In this document: positions 42,797-51,122 of the stretch, in pieces | How the letters are laid out: the number at the start of each line of letters is the position of its first letter | Numbering within the stretch: the first letter of the stretch is position 1 | Assembly (NCBI GenBank): GCA_017392525.1 | Contig: JAFOVD010000006.1 | Location: 1 to 64,000 of the forward strand | Length of the DNA: 64,000 nucleotides | Direction: 5' to 3' | Source of the DNA: Lachnospiraceae bacterium | GTDB taxonomy: Bacteria > Bacillota > Clostridia > Lachnospirales > Lachnospiraceae | The notes under the pieces: generated by a model | Told to the model about the DNA's origin: nothing | Database searches by the model: none | What the model saw: the letters and a program-made list of their open reading frames with translations, nothing else | Program-made: the position numbers and the translations under genes

Positions 42797-45733
42797 TCAC
42801 TCCTCTTTCAGTTCTTCCATCAAACCGTCTAAATCAACCGCTGCCATTAATTGTTTTATTCTACCCCAATAATCCTTATACTTCTCCGGAATTCTGTATT
42901 GTTCAAGCATCCTCATAATTGACAATGCATTATCATAATCAAATACTCCTACAAGTTCACGCATATCTCGAAGTGCACCCAAAAATTCACTTTCTGATAT
43001 GTCTTGTAGATTTTCTTCATTTATAGTATCACGTTTTCCAATTGGTGCAAGTTTCTCCAGATAACTTCTGTAAAACTCCAACAATTTCGGTGTTTCTTCC
43101 ATGATTACTACTTCATTCTCTTCGTTACCACACTGCTCAAGATATGCCGCATCGCTGGAAAGTTTTCCGGCACCAACCAATCTGGCATTTCCTTTTAATG
43201 CATGAACAGCAATGGTGTAATTACGATAGTCCTTGTTGTCAGCAAACCTCTGAATATCCTCCGACTTCTTCTCTATCGTCACATAAAATTCGTAGAGTGC
43301 TTCTCTAAGAATATCTACCTGATCACAATTCTTCAATGCAACCTTAATATCAATTCCCTGGAGATCGTCGAACTCTGACAAATCGACTTCTTCTTCCCCT
43401 GTCTGCTCTACATCCTGATAATTCGCACCTTCCTCAACAAATGCAACATATCCCTCATCACCTTCCATAACAATCAAATCCTTTGGAATATAGTGAATCA
43501 GCATCTTCTCCAGCTTATCCATATTGATTGGCTTAGACAAATAATCATCAAATCCAACTCCGATATACTCTTCTCTGGCTCCGCTAATTGCATTGGCTGT
43601 AAGTGCCACCTTGATTGTATCCTTATTCAGACTTCCTTCCAGCGCATCCATCGCATGCAAGGTTTCAATGCCATCCATTCCCGGCATTTTATGATCTATA
43701 AAAATCATATCATATTGTTCACGACATATCATCTGTAAAGCTTCACGCCCACTGTCTGCCGTATCAATCTGAATGCGAGTTCTCTTAAGTAAACCTCGGA
43801 TAACCATAAGGTTCATATTGGTATCATCTATAACCAGAATACGGGCATCCGGTGCCTGGAAGGATTCGTGGTAACGATTCATTTCCAGTTTTGTCTCTTC
43901 ATACCGTTTAAATACGTCTCCCAGTGGCTCCCATCCTTCTACAGGAATTCTAAGTGTAAAGAAGAATGTAGAACCTTCACCATAGATGCTTCGGACTTCC
44001 AACCTAGATCCCATCTTCTCCAGAATTCTTCTAACGATATCCAGTCCCAATCCGGTTCCTTGGATGTGTCGTTCTAAGCCCTCTTCCAATCTCTCATAAG
44101 GAGTAAATATTCTCTCCAGATCCTCTTTCTTGATACCAATACCGGTATCTGTAACCTGAATCGTCAGTTCAATGGTATGAGAATCAATAGTGAGGTAATC
44201 CACATTCAGTGTAACTGTTCCCTCTTCCGTATACTTTACGGCATTGCTGAGAATATTCATTGCACATTGGCGGACGCGCATCTCATCTCCACGTAAAAAC
44301 GAAGGAATATCCGGATTGATGTGAGTCATCAACTGCAGGCCCTTGTTCGACGCCTGCACATCTGCCATGGAAATCAAACCGTTTAGCATCTCACTAAGGT
44401 CGAATTTCCTGTCTTCTATCTCCAAACGCCCTGACTCGATACGAGAGAGATCCAAAATATCATTAATCAACTGCAGTAATGTCTCTCCCGCAGTCTTAAT
44501 ATCCGTAGCATATTTTAATGTACCTCTCTCCCGGGTTTCTCGAATTATCATTTCATCAAATCCAAGCACAGCATTGATTGGCGTACGAATCTCATGAGAC
44601 ATATTACTTAAGAATTGCGATTTGGCCTCATTTGCGGCCTTCTCCATCTCTAAGTCCTCTTCCAGCTGTTGCTCCTTTCGGAGACGCTTTATATAATTCG
44701 TTGTATCTGTAACCAGTCGTCCTGTCGAACAGTAAAGCTCCCAGATTTCATCCGTTGTCCCCGGCTTTACCGCCTCCAAGCTTTCTGTATATTCTTCACG
44801 AGTGGAATCGATTGTCTCTGAATATCCCTTGATGTATTCTGTTAGTCGAAATATCGGCTGAATCGTCATTTGCTGAAATACATAGTAGGAAATAATTACA
44901 ATTGGCACAACCAGAGATAGCAGCATCAATATCATGGAAATAATCACCTGTGTAGGATTGCCACCATGATCTCGCATTGCCATCTGAGTCGCATAGTTGC
45001 CCCAGACCACTCCATTTAACACAATCGTTGCAATGATAATAACAAGTAAGTCAATGGTTAAACCAATTGTCACCTGCTTGCCCAGCTTTGATCTGCGATC
45101 CAATCCACTAGGCATAACCTCTTCCTTATAGAACTTCGTGTAAAACTGTCCCATATATACCATGTTCTTATATTTATCATCGAGTTTCAAAAAGAAGATT
45201 CTTGCCAACGTTAATGCAATCAGCAATTCCGGCATAGCTGCAAAAAAGTAACAAATTTCCTCCTTTATTGAAGGAATCATAATCTCCCCCTTCATCAGAG
45301 AGAATGCTATCGGAAGCCAAAAATTACCGTACATCAGAGACATAAATACGGTAGAAATGGCTATCTTCTTCCAGGACAGCAGCCATCGTCCACGAGAAAT
45401 AAAATAAATTGCCGCGCACATCAGCATCGTAATAAACGATAAATAACTCTCTTCAAATGCAAAAATACCAAAGGCGAAAAACTGAATAATCAAGAAAATC
45501 ATCCCATCCAAATAACCCATGATTCCAAACAGAAGCATAGGTAAAAAATGGGCAAATGTGATTGTGACACTTCCTACCGAAAATGCTAAGAAATGATATC
45601 CACTTGCAATATCTATAATTGTAAAGACTGAGCAAACCAAAATCGCCATCACCTGACTATGCACCGGACGTTTCTGTTTACTCCATGTAATTGCTCGTAT
45701 TGTCTGCTGAACTGCAGATATGTTATTTTCCAT
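42797..45733 (-). CDS. Hybrid sensor histidine kinase with receiver and HPt domains
   Basis: 978 residues from the ATG at 45733 (GGGAGAG upstream). About six to eight transmembrane segments in the first 290 residues, with a membrane layout similar to vitamin-transporter S-components. Then HisKA (SNMSHEIRTP near 379), ATPase (DTGIGI, GTGLGLDIV), receiver (VIDDTN, FIDHKMPGMDG near 680) and C-terminal HPt (HALKGNAR near 842). A complete phosphorelay in one chain, probably passing on to the adjacent tandem-receiver protein. Signal unknown. Confidence 0.9.
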   Translation of the reverse strand: MENNISAVQQTIRAITWSKQKRPVHSQVMAILVCSVFTIIDIASGYHFLAFSVGSVTITFAHFLPMLLFGIMGYLDGMIFLIIQFFAFGIFAFEESYLSFITMLMCAAIYFISRGRWLLSWKKIAISTVFMSLMYGNFWLPIAFSLMKGEIMIPSIKEEICYFFAAMPELLIALTLARIFFLKLDDKYKNMVYMGQFYTKFYKEEVMPSGLDRRSKLGKQVTIGLTIDLLVIIIATIVLNGVVWGNYATQMAMRDHGGNPTQVIISMILMLLSLVVPIVIISYYVFQQMTIQPIFRLTEYIKGYSETIDSTREEYTESLEAVKPGTTDEIWELYCSTGRLVTDTTNYIKRLRKEQQLEEDLEMEKAANEAKSQFLSNMSHEIRTPINAVLGFDEMIIRETRERGTLKYATDIKTAGETLLQLINDILDLSRIESGRLEIEDRKFDLSEMLNGLISMADVQASNKGLQLMTHINPDIPSFLRGDEMRVRQCAMNILSNAVKYTEEGTVTLNVDYLTIDSHTIELTIQVTDTGIGIKKEDLERIFTPYERLEEGLERHIQGTGLGLDIVRRILEKMGSRLEVRSIYGEGSTFFFTLRIPVEGWEPLGDVFKRYEETKLEMNRYHESFQAPDARILVIDDTNMNLMVIRGLLKRTRIQIDTADSGREALQMICREQYDMIFIDHKMPGMDGIETLHAMDALEGSLNKDTIKVALTANAISGAREEYIGVGFDDYLSKPINMDKLEKMLIHYIPKDLIVMEGDEGYVAFVEEGANYQDVEQTGEEEVDLSEFDDLQGIDIKVALKNCDQVDILREALYEFYVTIEKKSEDIQRFADNKDYRNYTIAVHALKGNARLVGAGKLSSDAAYLEQCGNEENEVVIMEETPKLLEFYRSYLEKLAPIGKRDTINEENLQDISESEFLGALRDMRELVGVFDYDNALSIMRMLEQYRIPEKYKDYWGRIKQLMAAVDLDGLMEELKEE

Positions 45734-45753
45734 AATACAGTCTCTCCCAAGGA

Positions 45754-45789
45754 CAAAAAATCCCTGATGCAAAAGCTTGCATCAAGGAT
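45754..45789 (-). terminator. DAHP synthase terminator, abutting the kinase start
   Basis: Minus strand ATCCTTGATGCAA, GCTT loop, TTGCATCAGGGAT and six T. It ends only about 20 bp before the hybrid kinase start codon. Confidence 0.8.
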
Positions 45790-45870
45790 ATTTTAACATG
45801 TGAATTTTGTTGGTTCTACTATTCTCACTTACTATTCATAAACTTTTAATACTTTGCCGGAATACGTCCT

Positions 45871-46911
45871 CTAAGGAAGCATATCTGCCAAATCAAGCAC
45901 CAGTCGCTCCGTCTTCTCCCAACCGAGACATGGATCTGTAATGGATTTTCCGTAAACACCGTCTTCAATCTGCTGCTTGCCATCCTCGATGTAACTTTCA
46001 ATCATAAGCCCCTTCACCAGGCTATTAACATCCTTGGAAATGCTGCAGCTGTGCATAACATCCTTGGCAATACGTATCTGCTCCAGATAATGCTTACCGG
46101 AGTTGTTATGATTACAATCCACGATAACAGCAGGATTCAAAATCTCCTCATGACGTGAATAGTAGTCAAACAAATGCTGTAAGTCCTCATAATGATAATT
46201 CTGCTGGCTACGTCCAAACTTATCTACATAGCCTCTTAAAATAGAATGTGCAAGAGGATTACCCGGAGTCTTAACTTCCCATCCTCGATAATCAAATGTA
46301 TGACCATTCTGAGCTGCAATTATAGAATTCATCATAACAGAGATATCTCCACCTGTCGGATTCTTCATTCCCACCGGAATTCCAAGTCCACTTGCTGTCA
46401 ATCGATGTCCCTGATCCTCTACAGATCGGGCTCCAATTGCAACATAAGAAAGAATATCTGAAAGATATCTATGATTGCTGGAATATAACATTTCCTCTGC
46501 ACAGGTAAACTCTGTTTCACGAACCACACGAAGATGCATCTGACGAATCGCAATCAGTCCCTTTAGCATATCCTCGCCCTTAGTAGGATCCGGCTGATGC
46601 AACATACCTTTATAACCCATACCTATTGTTCTTGGCTTATTGGTATAAACACGTGGCACCATGTAGATTTTATCGGAAACCTTGTCCTGAAGCTTTCTCA
46701 GACGTGTCATATAATCTACAACCGCCTCTTCATTATCTGCGGAACATGGACCGATAACCAACATCAAACGGTCGTCCTTGCCTGTGATAATATTGGCGAT
46801 TTCTTCATCACGCTTTTCTTTGAGTTTTTTTAATTTATCGTCCATCGGATACTGCTCTTTGATCTCCATTGGAGTAGGCAGCTTTCGGACGAATTCCATC
46901 TGCATATCCAT
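45871..46911 (-). CDS. aroF: 3-deoxy-7-phosphoheptulonate synthase (class I, AroG type)
   Basis: First step of the shikimate pathway, joining PEP and erythrose 4-phosphate. 346 residues. LVIGPCSADNEEA, KPRTIGMGYKG, and the late DCNHNNSGK and ITDPCLGWE are the AroF/G/H blocks. The symbol fits the class but not a specific isozyme. It is preceded by a leader with two hairpins. Confidence 0.94.
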   Translation of the reverse strand: MDMQMEFVRKLPTPMEIKEQYPMDDKLKKLKEKRDEEIANIITGKDDRLMLVIGPCSADNEEAVVDYMTRLRKLQDKVSDKIYMVPRVYTNKPRTIGMGYKGMLHQPDPTKGEDMLKGLIAIRQMHLRVVRETEFTCAEEMLYSSNHRYLSDILSYVAIGARSVEDQGHRLTASGLGIPVGMKNPTGGDISVMMNSIIAAQNGHTFDYRGWEVKTPGNPLAHSILRGYVDKFGRSQQNYHYEDLQHLFDYYSRHEEILNPAVIVDCNHNNSGKHYLEQIRIAKDVMHSCSISKDVNSLVKGLMIESYIEDGKQQIEDGVYGKSITDPCLGWEKTERLVLDLADMLP

Positions 46912-46966
46912 AATCTTTTTCTTCCTATCCTATTCCCTATATTTCCCTTTATATTCACATATGATA

Positions 46967-47056
46967 AAGTGCAACTGAATTCTCACTCAGTTGCACTTCT
47001 ACGCGTTAAAGAGTTGAACTAAACTCTACTATACATTCTTTATTCATTATTTGCAA
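46967..47056 (-). promoter_or_regulatory. aroF promoter and structured leader
   Basis: Minus strand TTGCAA (47051-47056), 17 nt, TATAGT (47028-47033). The start of the transcript forms AGAGTT / AACTCT (47010-47027), then a perfect 12-bp hairpin AAGTGCAACTGA (46967-46978 and 46987-46998), ending about 55 bp before the ATG. No T-box or leader peptide was seen. Confidence 0.6.
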
Positions 47057-47074
47057 GTTTTTTTATTAAAAACA

Positions 47075-47974
47075 CTAGCTCCATTTCTCAACAAAGCCTT
47101 CTCCCATAGCCTCACTGATTGTACCAACTACAAAGAACGCCCTTTTATCATACTGTTTTACAATCTTCTTTAAATCAGGCAGATCACGCATACTACATAC
47201 ACAAATCAGGACATTCTTCTCATGATGGCTATACATACCGGTACCCTGAATCGCTGTAACTCCACGATTTAACTCAAACAGTACATCCTGCGCAATCTCA
47301 TTATTCTTCGGTGAAATAATCAGCGCAATCTTCGCCTTCTTACCCTGGTCTAACACCTTATCTGTCAATCGACCGGTTACATAGACGGAAATGATTGCAA
47401 AAAGCGTATGCTCTAAATCAAATGTTATCGCACCGAGTACCACAACAATTCCATCCAAAATCTGAATCAAACGTCCCATAGAAATATATGGGAAATACAC
47501 ATGCAGCGATTTACCTAACATATCCGTTCCACCGGATGTAGCATGCGCCTGAAGCAGGATACCTGTTCCTACACCGAACAGGATACCACCATATGCTGCA
47601 GTCAGCAAAAGATTGTCTGTACGGAGCCAATCCGGACATGCAGGAAGAACTGCAAGTTCTGCCGACATAATAACCCATGAAAGTCCTGTACGAATTGTAC
47701 TTCTAAATCCTTCTGCATAAATTGCAAATAAAAATACCGGAATATTCAATACCACATTCCAGAACCAAAGCGGAACACCACCCGGATAAACCGCTTCTGT
47801 AATTTTTTTACATACAATTGCCATACCGGAAACGCCACCTGTTACCATGCCCGCCGGATCAAACACATACTGCACCGCAAGGGAAACCAGTGTTGTGCCT
47901 ACGAAAATCAGCATCGCATCCCTCATTCTTAATTTTGTAATGATATGATTGTTATCATCATTCCAAATTGCCAT
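47075..47974 (-). CDS. YitT-family membrane protein (DUF161/DUF2179)
   Basis: About 299 residues from the ATG at 47974, which has GAGGAG 11 nt upstream. Five or six membrane helices (FDPAGMVTGGVSGMAIVCKKI is the family start; HATSGGTDMLGKSLHV a later block) and a C-terminal DUF2179 domain (LNRGVTAIQGTGMYSHHEKNV, then VLICVCSMRDLPDLKKIVKQ). YitT proteins are poorly understood; transport is suspected. An in-frame upstream ATG at 48046 would read through the preceding hairpin. Confidence 0.85.
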   Translation of the reverse strand: MAIWNDDNNHIITKLRMRDAMLIFVGTTLVSLAVQYVFDPAGMVTGGVSGMAIVCKKITEAVYPGGVPLWFWNVVLNIPVFLFAIYAEGFRSTIRTGLSWVIMSAELAVLPACPDWLRTDNLLLTAAYGGILFGVGTGILLQAHATSGGTDMLGKSLHVYFPYISMGRLIQILDGIVVVLGAITFDLEHTLFAIISVYVTGRLTDKVLDQGKKAKIALIISPKNNEIAQDVLFELNRGVTAIQGTGMYSHHEKNVLICVCSMRDLPDLKKIVKQYDKRAFFVVGTISEAMGEGFVEKWS

Positions 47975-47989
47975 ACTCTTTTTCTCCTC

Positions 47990-48032
47990 AAAAAAAGAGC
48001 CGACCATATATCCTAAGATATATAATCGGCTC
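47990..48032 (-). terminator. Terminator or attenuator directly ahead of yitT
   Basis: GAGCCGA ... TCGGCTC stem with ATATATC / GATATAT inside and seven T on the minus strand. The T run touches the GAGGAG ribosome site of the YitT gene. Confidence 0.75.
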
Positions 48033-48070
48033 GTACTTACATACATTGCTTCTTCTAACAACTATCTGTC

Positions 48071-48099
48071 ATTTTACATGGATTTTACTATTTTGTAAA
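48071..48099 (-). promoter_or_regulatory. Promoter upstream of the yitT hairpin
   Basis: TTTACA (48094-48099), 17 nt, TAAAAT (48071-48076) on the minus strand. Because the terminator-like hairpin lies between it and the gene, transcripts starting here must pass the hairpin. Confidence 0.55.
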
Positions 48100-48106
48100 C
48101 CGGTTT

Positions 48107-50998
48107 TTATACTACCGTCAAATTATCATAAGATGTATTTTCCAACGCCAATAGCACCGCATCCCGATCTCGCATAGAAGTAATATAGCGCATATGTGTT
48201 ACATACTTTCTTCCATCAATTTCATACTCCACAACCTCCATTGTTCCATTTCTCTTGGAACGACGCAGTCCCTCTCTGAACTTGTTCTTGTATGATTCAT
48301 TCAGACTGTTAATCAGATCTGATGACTCAGACAGACTTCCTCGATGAAGGAGCTGTAAGAGATCGTGATACTTATCATTGGCAAGAATATACTGGAAATG
48401 ATTATTTCCCACACATTCCGCTATAGCCAACGGAAATCCACTGAAAAAGATCTGACTACTGTCTCTGGTCGCCCTCTCCATTACTTCCTCAAAGTAATCC
48501 ATCGGCGCCTGACTAAGCACATTAACTCGCCCAATTGTATCATAGTAATCTCTACGTGCCCGGTTTTCTATAACAAATTTATCAAGTTCCAGCAAGTGCA
48601 TCACCTCAGAAAGTGGTTGCGGACGATTAAAGTAAAATCCCTGTACCTTCTCGCATCCTATAGAACGCAAAAAGGACAGCTGATCCAGAGTTTCAACCCC
48701 TTCTGCCAAGGTCTGAATATGCATACGTTTACACATATCTACAATTGTTGAAAGAATATCCTTGGATTTTGGATTTGTATTGTAATTCTTCAGGAAAACC
48801 ATATCCATCTTCACCAGATCGAATTCATAATCCTGAAGGATATTAAGGGCAGAATACCCTGTGCCAAAATCATCCATCCATACCTGATATCCCTTAGAAC
48901 GCAGGCGGTTGACCTCCTGCTTCATATAATCCAGATTGTCGATTAGTGCCGACTCCGTGATTTCTATATGAATCATGTCATGAGGAACCATAAACTCATT
49001 GGTAATATCCTCAATTGTCTTTACTACATTCGTACATTCAAAATCCAGTCGAGACATATTAAATGAAACCGGAATTGGCTGGTAACCCTCACCTCGTATC
49101 ATCTGATAGTCTTTGCAAACCTTTCTCACCACATACATATCCAGCTTATGAATCTGCCTGTTTCTCTCAAGTACATCTATAAAATCTCCCGGCTGCAGGA
49201 ATCCATACTTCGGATCATTCCATCTGGCAAGTGCTTCTGCTCCACACAGTTCTCCGGAAACAGTTCTGATAATCGGCTGATAGTAAATCTCTATATAATC
49301 ATTTTCAATAGCCTCATCGATATGATCCACAATATACTGGAATTTCTCCATCTCTCGCATGATATCATCATCATAATACTTATAGATGGAATTAAAATCA
49401 TTCTTTATACTGTCACAGACAATCTTTGCACGGTCACAGGCCTGAGACACATTGTAATCGTCTTTGCCCGGCTCATAGATACCGGCTTTTAATTCCAAAT
49501 GCACATCCTGCTGAAGCGTATGCAGTGTTCTATGTACTCCTTCAATCTTATCTACTACCTTGTCCATTTCCGTAATCAAGATGAAATGATCCTCCCCCAC
49601 ACGAGTAATCAGACATCCACGGAATGTCGTCTGCAGAATTGTTGCAAGCTGCTTCAACAGTAAATCACCATTTTCAAATCCATACTGCTCGTTATAGCTT
49701 CTAAAATTCTTAATATCAAAGAAGATATATCCATAGTCCACATTGTTGTTCTGCATGTTAATCATAACTTTCTGGGCACGTGCTCTAAACAACGCAAGAT
49801 TCGGTAATCCCGTCAAGGTATCAAGGTTGTTGTCATCCATAGACGTATTATTAATAATATCATCCAGATTCTCCGAACTAATCTTCTCGATATCTTCAAT
49901 CTCAATCCGGTTTCCACCCTGTTTTCTGGCAGCATACATCTCACGGTCTGCGCAATGTTCCATGCGAATAACTTCGTCAACATTTCCCGGGACGCCATAG
50001 ATAATACCTATACTTAAATTGATATACATCTCATATCCGTTTTTCTCTATGCCTCGAACCATTTCCATCCAGCGCTTTGCATAATCCAGGACATCATCCG
50101 TATTGGTATCATACATAATGACCCCGGTTCCATCTCCATTTAAGCGATAGACATCCTTTGGAAATGGAGTTTCCCTCTCGGCAAATTCGATTACCTTCTT
50201 TACAACACCATCTCCTGCTGCATGACCAAATCGATCATTGAAATATTTGAAATCGTCGATATCCGCCATCAATATATATATTTTCTTTCCGACGTATTTT
50301 CTACGATTCTCCTTCAATGAATGCAGGTTCATAGCACCTGTCAAAACATCGAAGCAGAGGACATGTTCTATAGTCAACCGGTAATTTGCATTGTATCGTG
50401 CAAGATTATAACGGAAAATACTGACTATAATTAAAGTCAGTAACAGCTGGATATAATTTATGGTTGTACCATTACTCCAACTACGAACATTATTCAAAAT
50501 AACATAATAAACTGCAAAACTTATTGGAAATACGGTAATAGAAAACAGTGGATTTAAGACTAGTAAAGCGGCGACAATAAAATACATCGTAAAGAACGTA
50601 AACATCTTGTCATTACTGATGTAATCCATATAGGAAATATAAGCGCCAAAAGAAACGCCGGCAACAATATAGCATACTTCAATACATACTGTTGCCATAT
50701 GATGATAGAACTTTGTCTTAAGAGAATAAGCGCAGAAAATCACCACGATTACACTCGTAATACAAAGCATAAGATATGCCGGTAAATGCGTATCCATCCA
50801 CACCTCCCGGCTGATGCTATGCACATGTCGGGAGACATACATCTGCGCCATTATAGCCATGGAAAATTCCACGATTGCCATAATAACACCGCCAATTACC
50901 ATCACCTGCATATTCATTTCATCAATTATTCTCAGTACATCTGCATCTCGTTTCAAACCAAGGCAGACCTTTATCTTCTCCCATAAACCCCATTTCAT
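48107..50998 (-). CDS. Membrane EAL phosphodiesterase with two degenerate GGDEF domains
   Basis: 963 residues. About six transmembrane helices (30-210), GGDEF-like domain 1 (NGDGTG in place of GGDEF), GGDEF-like domain 2 (VGEDHF), an EAL domain (about 565-810), and a C-terminal PAS-like region. EAL residues look intact: GAEALARW, FNMSR, EITES, DDFGTGYS, AEGVET, QGFYF. So it probably degrades c-di-GMP but does not make it. The degenerate GGDEF domains may bind GTP or act as sensors. Confidence 0.88.
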   Translation of the reverse strand: MKWGLWEKIKVCLGLKRDADVLRIIDEMNMQVMVIGGVIMAIVEFSMAIMAQMYVSRHVHSISREVWMDTHLPAYLMLCITSVIVVIFCAYSLKTKFYHHMATVCIEVCYIVAGVSFGAYISYMDYISNDKMFTFFTMYFIVAALLVLNPLFSITVFPISFAVYYVILNNVRSWSNGTTINYIQLLLTLIIVSIFRYNLARYNANYRLTIEHVLCFDVLTGAMNLHSLKENRRKYVGKKIYILMADIDDFKYFNDRFGHAAGDGVVKKVIEFAERETPFPKDVYRLNGDGTGVIMYDTNTDDVLDYAKRWMEMVRGIEKNGYEMYINLSIGIIYGVPGNVDEVIRMEHCADREMYAARKQGGNRIEIEDIEKISSENLDDIINNTSMDDNNLDTLTGLPNLALFRARAQKVMINMQNNNVDYGYIFFDIKNFRSYNEQYGFENGDLLLKQLATILQTTFRGCLITRVGEDHFILITEMDKVVDKIEGVHRTLHTLQQDVHLELKAGIYEPGKDDYNVSQACDRAKIVCDSIKNDFNSIYKYYDDDIMREMEKFQYIVDHIDEAIENDYIEIYYQPIIRTVSGELCGAEALARWNDPKYGFLQPGDFIDVLERNRQIHKLDMYVVRKVCKDYQMIRGEGYQPIPVSFNMSRLDFECTNVVKTIEDITNEFMVPHDMIHIEITESALIDNLDYMKQEVNRLRSKGYQVWMDDFGTGYSALNILQDYEFDLVKMDMVFLKNYNTNPKSKDILSTIVDMCKRMHIQTLAEGVETLDQLSFLRSIGCEKVQGFYFNRPQPLSEVMHLLELDKFVIENRARRDYYDTIGRVNVLSQAPMDYFEEVMERATRDSSQIFFSGFPLAIAECVGNNHFQYILANDKYHDLLQLLHRGSLSESSDLINSLNESYKNKFREGLRRSKRNGTMEVVEYEIDGRKYVTHMRYITSMRDRDAVLLALENTSYDNLTVV

Positions 50999-51068
50999 GA
51001 TGTCGCCCCTTCTTTCTGTATTACTCTTTTGATGCTAAATCTGTAAATCGTATATATATAGAATAACA

Positions 51069-51098
51069 AAATAGCGGTAGCAAATGCTACCGCTATTT
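51069..51098 (-). terminator. Phosphoglucomutase terminator
   Basis: Perfect 14-bp stem AAATAGCGGTAGCA with an AA loop (TT on the minus strand) and following T bases. Confidence 0.85.
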
Positions 51099-51122
51099 AA
51101 AGTATTATTATATTTTTCTGTA

